Positions 61,891 to 64,000 of a stretch of DNA of 64,000 nucleotides are shown here, piece by piece. Both the position numbers and the translations under genes were made by a program. The DNA lies in NCBI RefSeq assembly GCF_014084125.1, contig NZ_CP048405.1, positions 248,001 through 312,000 on the forward strand. The letters are read 5' to 3'. Origin of the DNA: Streptacidiphilus sp. PB12-B1b. GTDB lineage: Bacteria; Actinomycetota; Actinomycetes; Streptomycetales; Streptomycetaceae. The number at the start of each line of letters is the position of its first letter. Within the stretch, counting starts at the first letter, position 1. Below the pieces are notes generated by a model that had not been told where the DNA came from, did no database searches, and worked only from the letters and a program-made list of their open reading frames with translations.

Positions 61891-62946
61891 ATGTTCGAGG
61901 AAGCTCAGAGGCCGATCCACACGGTGCCGGTCGGATCCCTGCTCCCGGCGGACTCGCCCCGCGTGGAGGGGCTGAACGAGGATCACGTGAAGATTCTGGC
62001 CGACAGCGGGACCGAGTTCGAACCGATCCTCGTGCACCGGGAGGAGGGACGCGTGGTCGACGGGATGCACCGGCTCCAGGCCACGATCCTGCGCGGTGAG
62101 CACGACATCGCGGTGCGATACGTCGACGGGTCATCGGCCGATCTGTTCATCCGCTCGGTCCAGGCCAACGTCAACCACGGCCTGCCGCTGACTCTCAGGG
62201 ACCGCAAAACCGCGGTCGTACGCATCCTGACCACCCATCCGCACTGGTCGGACCGCGCCATCGCCACGGCGGCCGGGGTGTCGCCGAAGACCGTCGGTGC
62301 GGCCCGAGGGAGGCTTTCGACTGAGGAATCTCCTCACTCGAATCCGTCGGTCGCGCGCCTGGGCAAGGACGGTCGGGTGCGTCCGGTCGACATACGGGAA
62401 CGGCGCGAGAAGGCACTCGGCCTGCTGGCGGAGCAGCCCAAGGCGTCCCTGCGCGAAGTGTCCGAGGCGGCCGGTGTCTCCATCAGCACCGCGCACCGAC
62501 TGCGGCAGGAGCTGCGGTCCCGTCCCACCGCGCCCACCCCTGGGGGGCAGCGACCGGCCCCGGTGAACATCCGCGTGCGGGAGGACTCCGCGTGGCCGTC
62601 CGGGCTCGTCATCTCCGGATCCCGAAGGGAGCCCGGACTGACCACGGTTCCGCACCCGGACGACTCCTCGTCGGGGGAGGTCGCCCGTACCCGCATCAAG
62701 GCCCTGGACACCCTCGCCAACGACCCATCGATCCGCTTCACGGACAGTGGTCGCACCCTGCTGCGCTGGCTCAACAGCCAGGCCCGGGGGCTCGCGGCCG
62801 CCGAGCAACTGTTCGCGCAAGTGCCGCCGCACTGCGTCGGCATGCTCGCTGAAGTAGTGGGTCACTATGCCAGGCACTGGGAGCAGCTTGCTGTCGAGAT
62901 GCAGCAGAGCGAACGCGGGGACGAATCCTGGCGAGAAGCCCGGTGA
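61891..62946 (+). CDS. ParB-domain transcriptional regulator (StrR/NovG-like)
   Basis: 351 residues from the ATG at 61891. The ParB N-terminal domain reads VPVGSLLPADSPR, FEPILVHREEGRVVDGMHRLQATILRG and VRYVDGSSADLFIRSVQANVNHG. Two helix-turn-helix units follow: DRAIATAAGVSPKTVGAARG (about 135-155) and LREVSEAAGVSISTAHRLR (about 190-210). StrR, NovG and similar pathway-specific activators share this architecture. Together with the SARP it makes two candidate activators for the cluster. An ATG at 61864 is less likely, having no ribosome site. Confidence 0.83.
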   Translation: MFEEAQRPIHTVPVGSLLPADSPRVEGLNEDHVKILADSGTEFEPILVHREEGRVVDGMHRLQATILRGEHDIAVRYVDGSSADLFIRSVQANVNHGLPLTLRDRKTAVVRILTTHPHWSDRAIATAAGVSPKTVGAARGRLSTEESPHSNPSVARLGKDGRVRPVDIRERREKALGLLAEQPKASLREVSEAAGVSISTAHRLRQELRSRPTAPTPGGQRPAPVNIRVREDSAWPSGLVISGSRREPGLTTVPHPDDSSSGEVARTRIKALDTLANDPSIRFTDSGRTLLRWLNSQARGLAAAEQLFAQVPPHCVGMLAEVVGHYARHWEQLAVEMQQSERGDESWREAR

Positions 62947-63074
62947 CACCTCCGGTCTTCGGAGGGATTGCTCGCTGATATCCGTATTCAGAGGGCCATC
63001 GGACGATCCCTCGCCGGATTGCCTTCGCCCTCTGCCGACTCCGGGCGTGTCACACACGAGCGGGATCAGGGTTG

Positions 63075-63785
63075 ATGGCGCATGCTCTCTCCTACACAAT
63101 CGCTCTCGTGACTGATGACCCCATAGGCACCGGACCTGGTGCGATAACGAATGACGGATGCGCGGTCGAGTTCTACGGATTGCTGCCGACAGTCGGCGAG
63201 CCGGAGATTGTGCATGCAGCCGTGCCGCCCGGCGCTTCGATTCTCGAACTCGGCTGCGGCACAGGTCGAATTCTGCGGCCACTCGCGGCCTGGGGGCACC
63301 CGGTGACCGGAGTCGACCACTCCTCGGATATGCTCGCCAAAAGTCCGGACCTGGAGACGGTGTGCTCACCGATCCAGTCGTTGCGACTGAACCGCTCGTT
63401 CGACGTGGTGCTCCTGGCCAGCCAGATGATCAATTCTGATCCGGTCACCCGTCAGGATTTCCTCGCCACCGTTCGGCACCATCTGCGCGACGGTGGAATC
63501 GCTGTCTTCCAGCAGAGTCCACCGACCTGGTTCGAGAAACTCGAGCATGCGGAGCCGGTTGTGGAGACGGCGGGTATACGGCGCACCATACGCCTAGCCC
63601 GCTGGGAACCTCCGCGCATGCGCGCCGAGGTCGAATACCAGGTCGGCGAGAACACCTGGTCCCATGCCTGGAGCAGCTACATGCTCACCGACGAGGCGCT
63701 GGTCGGCGATCTCGCCGCGGCAGGCCTGCGGTTCGGTGAGTGGCTCAGGGACAACCGGGCGTGGTTCACGGCTCATCCCGCCTGA
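63075..63785 (+). CDS. Class I SAM-dependent methyltransferase
   Basis: 236 residues. Motif I is ILELGCGTGRILRPLAAWG, motif II VTGVDHSSDML, motif IV FDVVLLASQMIN and post-motif HLRDGGIAVFQQSP. The start of the ORF (ATG at 63075; a GTG at 63108 is possible) is uncertain. It is 128 bases after the ParB-type regulator, same strand. Membership in the cluster is likely but the substrate is unknown. Confidence 0.83.
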   Translation: MAHALSYTIALVTDDPIGTGPGAITNDGCAVEFYGLLPTVGEPEIVHAAVPPGASILELGCGTGRILRPLAAWGHPVTGVDHSSDMLAKSPDLETVCSPIQSLRLNRSFDVVLLASQMINSDPVTRQDFLATVRHHLRDGGIAVFQQSPPTWFEKLEHAEPVVETAGIRRTIRLARWEPPRMRAEVEYQVGENTWSHAWSSYMLTDEALVGDLAAAGLRFGEWLRDNRAWFTAHPA

Positions 63786-63806
63786 ACGTAAGGGGATGCC
63801 TCCCCC

Positions 63807-63849
63807 AATGACCATCGCGTCGGCCATGGCGGCCGACGCGATGGTCATT
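63807..63849. terminator. Long perfect hairpin terminator
   Basis: A perfect 19-bp stem (63807-63825 with 63831-63849) and a five-base loop lie 21 bases after the methyltransferase stop. Confidence 0.85.
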
Positions 63850-64000
63850 GCTGCGTGCCCCGGTAGGCCCGACCGGTCTGCCCCGTCCCCAACTGGGGAA
63901 GAAGAAGGGCTCCGGCTGAACCCGAAGGTGACCACCATGATCGCGGGGATCGGCGCCGACGCGTGACCTCCGGTCCCCGCCGCCCGCAGTCCCCGGACCC

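Overview
The window is high-GC actinobacterial chromosome, most likely from the Streptomycetaceae (Streptomyces, Kitasatospora or Streptacidiphilus type). The core order tRNA-Ser, SRP RNA, dnaX, ybaB, recR, DUF5063 gene, aspartokinase is the family's usual one. GTG starts, four-base stop/start overlaps and a SARP regulator fit the same group. No species can be named from the sequence alone.

Layout. (1) 1-10.4 kb is accessory: a frameshifted Vsr-type endonuclease remnant, an acetyltransferase, a complete alanyl-tRNA synthetase gene in an unusual place, and a tightly coupled minus-strand operon (AspH-like oxygenase, nucleotidyltransferase, LOG-type protein, PyrE-like phosphoribosyltransferase, HAD hydrolase). 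A TPR-type regulator with an acetyltransferase is transcribed divergently. (2) 10.4-19.25 kb is an integrated conjugative element of the actinomycete type (AICE): relaxase, MobC, DUF2637 membrane protein, DUF3631 replication protein, XRE regulator, excisionase and tyrosine integrase, inserted at the 3' end of a tRNA-Ser(GGA) gene. I could not find its left attachment site, so region 1 may be cargo. Two copies of one structured leader sit directly in front of the replication and excisionase genes. (3) 19.4-29 kb is core: SRP RNA, dnaX, ybaB, recR, DUF5063 gene, aspartokinase with an apparent internal beta-subunit start, an ECF sigma factor coupled to a membrane-anchored protein, and SURF1. (4) 29-45 kb is mixed: an S9 peptidase, a secreted S53 peptidase, a drug-efflux MFS transporter with a palindromic operator, an acyl-CoA carboxylase beta/epsilon pair, an SMI1/KNR4 protein, and two genes (AAA ATPase, DUF2254) each broken by an apparent missing C in a run of five.

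(5) 44.5-63.8 kb is a specialised-metabolite region. A four-gene operon encodes a 43-residue exported peptide, SdpA-like and SdpB-like proteins and an acetyltransferase, so it resembles the toxin system of Bacillus sporulation-delaying protein. It faces a large SARP/NB-ARC/TPR regulator across a promoter with three repeats spaced exactly 11 bp. Behind that lies an 11-gene minus-strand operon: cobalamin-type radical SAM enzyme, acetyltransferase, alpha/beta hydrolase, short ANL ligase, carrier protein, two tandem prolyl-hydroxylase-like oxygenases, MFS exporter, a HydE/PylB-like radical SAM enzyme and a methyltransferase. Upstream, a 97-residue peptide with a Nif11/NHLP-like leader has its own strong promoter and a near-perfect Shine-Dalgarno. 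A ParB-domain regulator and a second methyltransferase lie beyond it. I know of no described pathway with this exact gene set; it is the best candidate here for a new system. Either an acyl or aminoacyl group is built on the carrier protein, or the 97-residue peptide is the substrate of the radical SAM and hydroxylase enzymes.
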